A stretch of 64,000 nucleotides of DNA, from the NCBI GenBank assembly GCA_963834445.1, contig CAWIBU010000007.1, forward strand, positions 429,471-493,470, written 5' to 3'. Position 1 is the first letter of the stretch, and each line of letters begins with the position of its first letter. Positions 62,015 through 64,000 of the stretch are shown one piece after another. A program made the position numbers and the translations under genes. A model generated the notes under the pieces. The model saw only the letters and a list, made by a program, of their open reading frames with translations, was not told where the DNA came from and did no database searches. The DNA comes from PALSA-350 sp963834445. GTDB lineage: Bacteria > Acidobacteriota > Terriglobia > Terriglobales > Acidobacteriaceae.

Positions 62015-62598
62015 GGCCTACACTTTCAGAAAAACGTAAGGATTCGGTAATGACCAGGAGTGGGTTGTGAATCATTATGGGGCTGTTGTGTGGGTTCGGC
62101 AAGAGGGGAATCCAGGGATTCCGCAGCTTGGTGAATTGTGAACGTAGGGAGGAAAAGGTTAATGTTTACTTTGTGGTAAATGGCTCGATTACTGCTTTTG
62201 GGTTTTTTCAGGGTCTGCAAGTACTGCTTGACATGGATGCCAATGTGGTCGAGACTCACGTCACTCCTTCAACCTAACAACATCAACGACGATTACATTC
62301 GGATGCCGATCGGAAACGGCACGCGGCGTAATCGGCGACCTTAGCTGTAGGGATATGCACGTCACGCTAACCGCTCGCTCGTTCGACAAAGTCAGGCCCC
62401 GGTTCAGTTGTCGCGGTAGTAGCACAGGCCCCTGTTCGCCAAATCGACACGGCAATGCTCCCGGTCCCTTTTCTTGTGCAGCGCCGCAGGGCTTTGGCTA
62501 TGTGCTTTCGGGCGCATGCAGAAGGGTGGGTTATGTCTTGCCGAGTTTTCGGATTACCCGAACGATCATATGCAACCGGTGGGAGGTTACATACTTTG
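62015..62598. other. Long intergenic gap with no supported gene
   Basis: These 584 bases are AT-richer than the flanking core. Short open frames on both strands have no ribosome site or recognisable motifs. The 3' end contains GGGAGG, used by the protease gene, and should hold that gene's promoter. I see no hairpin array, tRNA or integration site. Confidence 0.4.
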
Positions 62599-64000
62599 AT
62601 GTCGACAGCTAAAAGCCACCACAAAGAACCATCAGAACTGTTAGGGGTACTTCCGTCCGTGCCACTACTACCTTGGGAAAGGCGGCATAGCCCTTGTTTC
62701 CAGCGCGCCTCCAATATAGGGATTATTCCGTCTGTCCCGAAATTCTTTGTCCCGAAATCCTTAACGATTGTTGTCCTAGTCCTCATCTGTGCTGCTTTGC
62801 CGGCGATGGCCGATCCTCAGGATGCAATCGTCATAGTCTTAGCCAAATTCCCAGGCAGCAATGTCTATGAGATAGGTACCGGCAGTTTCGTCGATCACAG
62901 TGGGCTCATCTTAACTGCCGATCACGTAGTGCATCACGTTGGCCTCACGCCCCCCGCAACTACATCTTCGGCAATGGTGCCAGCGACAGCTCCGACCAGC
63001 ATCACTGTCTACAGCGCATTTTTGCATACGGCCCTGAATGTTGACTTAACCTCCCCGGGAACCCTGGTTGGCGGCCAAATAAGTGCAACTCAATGGCTTG
63101 ATGCTGCATTAATCCGAGTTAAGCTTAATCCAGACCAACAAAACAGAATCGTCCCTCTTGACATCGCTGCTGGTGCCCCTTCCATGGGGGATACGATGCA
63201 AGCTTACGGTCCGTCCTGTCCGAGATCAGACCCCACTTGCTATGTTCCTTCAGTAGTGAGAACAAATCTCGCGAATGACCCATCGACAGCACGCTCCTAT
63301 CAGGTACAAGCTCCTATAACACTTGGATACAGTGGCGGCCCACTCGTCAACGCCTCAAATAATATCGTCGCAATCGATAGCTGGGGCGACGTCGTTCTAG
63401 GAAACCAGATTTTTCGGGCATCTTATCTGCCTGCACCGTATATCGTTTCATTCCTTATGCCGCTTATTCCCTTACGGAGCCCCTTGTCGTGCTCTACAGC
63501 CGGGTCACTACCCTTTTTGACAGCGTTTGATTGGGCCGAATTATCACAATCATGGACCGGCAATTCGAGCGCGCTGAATTCGCCCGACCAGTGTACCTGT
63601 TGCTGCCAATCGTTGGATAAAGCTAAGAATGTGGTTCTGACAAAGCCCCTACAATCTAGCTGCACTCCCCCCTTCTGCGCGCAAAAAAATATTTTCGGTC
63701 TCACGAACGGTCTCAACACATTGATTGCTGCAGGTGCCGACACGGATCGCACAGCTGTGGTCTACGGCGGGCTCCGTGACGCAATCGCTAGTAGCGATTT
63801 AAGCGGATTGTCAGTTGAAGAAAAGAAACGGCTGTATTCGAATGCCGGCCGGGCGTTTGCAGCATTGGCAGATCACACCTCTGACTCCGTCCTTTCGAAG
63901 ACGATTTCTATCGACGCCCTAATGAATCTACAGACTGGCCAACTGCTCCAACCAAGCCAGCGGGACTACTCAACCATGAGTATTCTATTCAACAAGAATG
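62599..64000 (+). CDS. Trypsin-like serine protease domain protein, 3' end beyond window edge
   Basis: One open frame from the ATG at 62599 (GGGAGG 12 bases earlier) to the right edge, 467 codons without a stop. Residues 54-72 are hydrophobic (LTIVVLVLICAALPAMADPQ) after a long 53-residue lead. The trypsin-type triad is His109 (LTADHVV), Asp168 (WLDAALIRV) and Ser245 (LGYSGGPLVN). After about residue 280 the chain is Cys-rich (CTCCCQSL) and then helical, with no known domain. S1-type proteases of this kind are usually exported; the lead may be a longer signal or the true start may be later. The AT content is higher than in the core genes, a possible sign of transfer. Confidence 0.82.
   Translation, partial: MSTAKSHHKEPSELLGVLPSVPLLPWERRHSPCFQRASNIGIIPSVPKFFVPKSLTIVVLVLICAALPAMADPQDAIVIVLAKFPGSNVYEIGTGSFVDHSGLILTADHVVHHVGLTPPATTSSAMVPATAPTSITVYSAFLHTALNVDLTSPGTLVGGQISATQWLDAALIRVKLNPDQQNRIVPLDIAAGAPSMGDTMQAYGPSCPRSDPTCYVPSVVRTNLANDPSTARSYQVQAPITLGYSGGPLVNASNNIVAIDSWGDVVLGNQIFRASYLPAPYIVSFLMPLIPLRSPLSCSTAGSLPFLTAFDWAELSQSWTGNSSALNSPDQCTCCCQSLDKAKNVVLTKPLQSSCTPPFCAQKNIFGLTNGLNTLIAAGADTDRTAVVYGGLRDAIASSDLSGLSVEEKKRLYSNAGRAFAALADHTSDSVLSKTISIDALMNLQTGQLLQPSQRDYSTMSILFNKN

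Noticed and set aside
62026..62612. Three short frames (62026-62259, 62077-62277, 62355-62612) in the last gap
   Set aside because: No ribosome site, no motif, and overlapping frames on opposite strands.
62367..62786. Minus-strand frame overlapping the start of the protease gene
   Set aside because: The plus-strand frame carries the serine-protease triad and is open to the edge; the minus-strand frame has no recognisable feature.

Overview
The window looks like the chromosome of a soil-type Acidobacteriota, probably class Terriglobia. I infer this from gene content; no marker gene is present. Typical of that group are an 807-residue two-half MacB/FtsX-like permease with no ATPase beside it, two winged-helix regulators fused to beta-propeller or TPR sensor parts, proteins with carboxypeptidase-regulatory-like repeats, a giant NHL/Ig-like secreted protein, a split metH, and dense intergenic repeat arrays. 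There is one tRNA (Ser-GGA). I see no rRNA, CRISPR array, prophage or transposase gene.

Layout. 1-12.6 kb: an IclR regulator cut by the left edge, secreted small proteins, a ThuA-like/MetX-like pair, a VapBC module, threonine aldolase, a secreted GH78 alpha-L-rhamnosidase convergent with a Tat-type L-rhamnonate dehydratase, and a secreted esterase. 12.7-19.5 kb: tRNA-Ser, a MATE exporter, then a surface-glycan group (methyltransferase, HddA-like sugar kinase, GT4 glycosyltransferase, acyltransferase). 19.7-31.4 kb: yceI under a MarR-type repressor, the permease, a Uma2 protein, metH in two overlapping genes, an MFS transporter. 29.8-37.9 kb: two secreted carboxypeptidase-regulatory-like proteins and the NHL/Ig protein. 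38-41.3 kb: uppS, creD, a winged-helix regulator and a membrane protein that share a 15-bp operator.

The most striking locus is 41.3-45.25 kb. It is a tightly packed five-gene operon: YtrA-type GntR regulator, ABC ATPase, ABC-2 permease, an aldehyde-deformylating-oxygenase (ADO) homologue and a long-chain acyl-ACP reductase (AAR) homologue. ADO plus AAR is the cyanobacterial route from fatty acyl-ACP to alkanes. All six ADO metal ligands are present with cyanobacterial spacing, and the AAR nucleotide-binding loop and catalytic-type Cys are kept. A self-regulated hydrocarbon (or aldehyde) production-and-export operon in an acidobacterium is the best candidate here for an undescribed system.

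45.8-64 kb: an FG-GAP protein, small membrane proteins, a winged-helix/WD40-like regulator, a GNAT acetyltransferase, an orphan SsuA/THI5-like binding protein that may start at CTG, a hybrid histidine kinase, a metallophosphoesterase, a MazEF module, a winged-helix/TPR regulator, and a trypsin-like protease cut by the right edge.

Four arrays of a dispersed repeat (33.0-33.8, 45.3-45.7, 56.7-57.7, 58.6-59.8 kb) carry seven copies of a 107-bp MITE-like element. It has 13-bp terminal inverted repeats, TA target duplications, matching empty sites, and an internal hairpin kept by compensatory changes. Many open frames inside these arrays, on both strands, are repeat artefacts and are left out.
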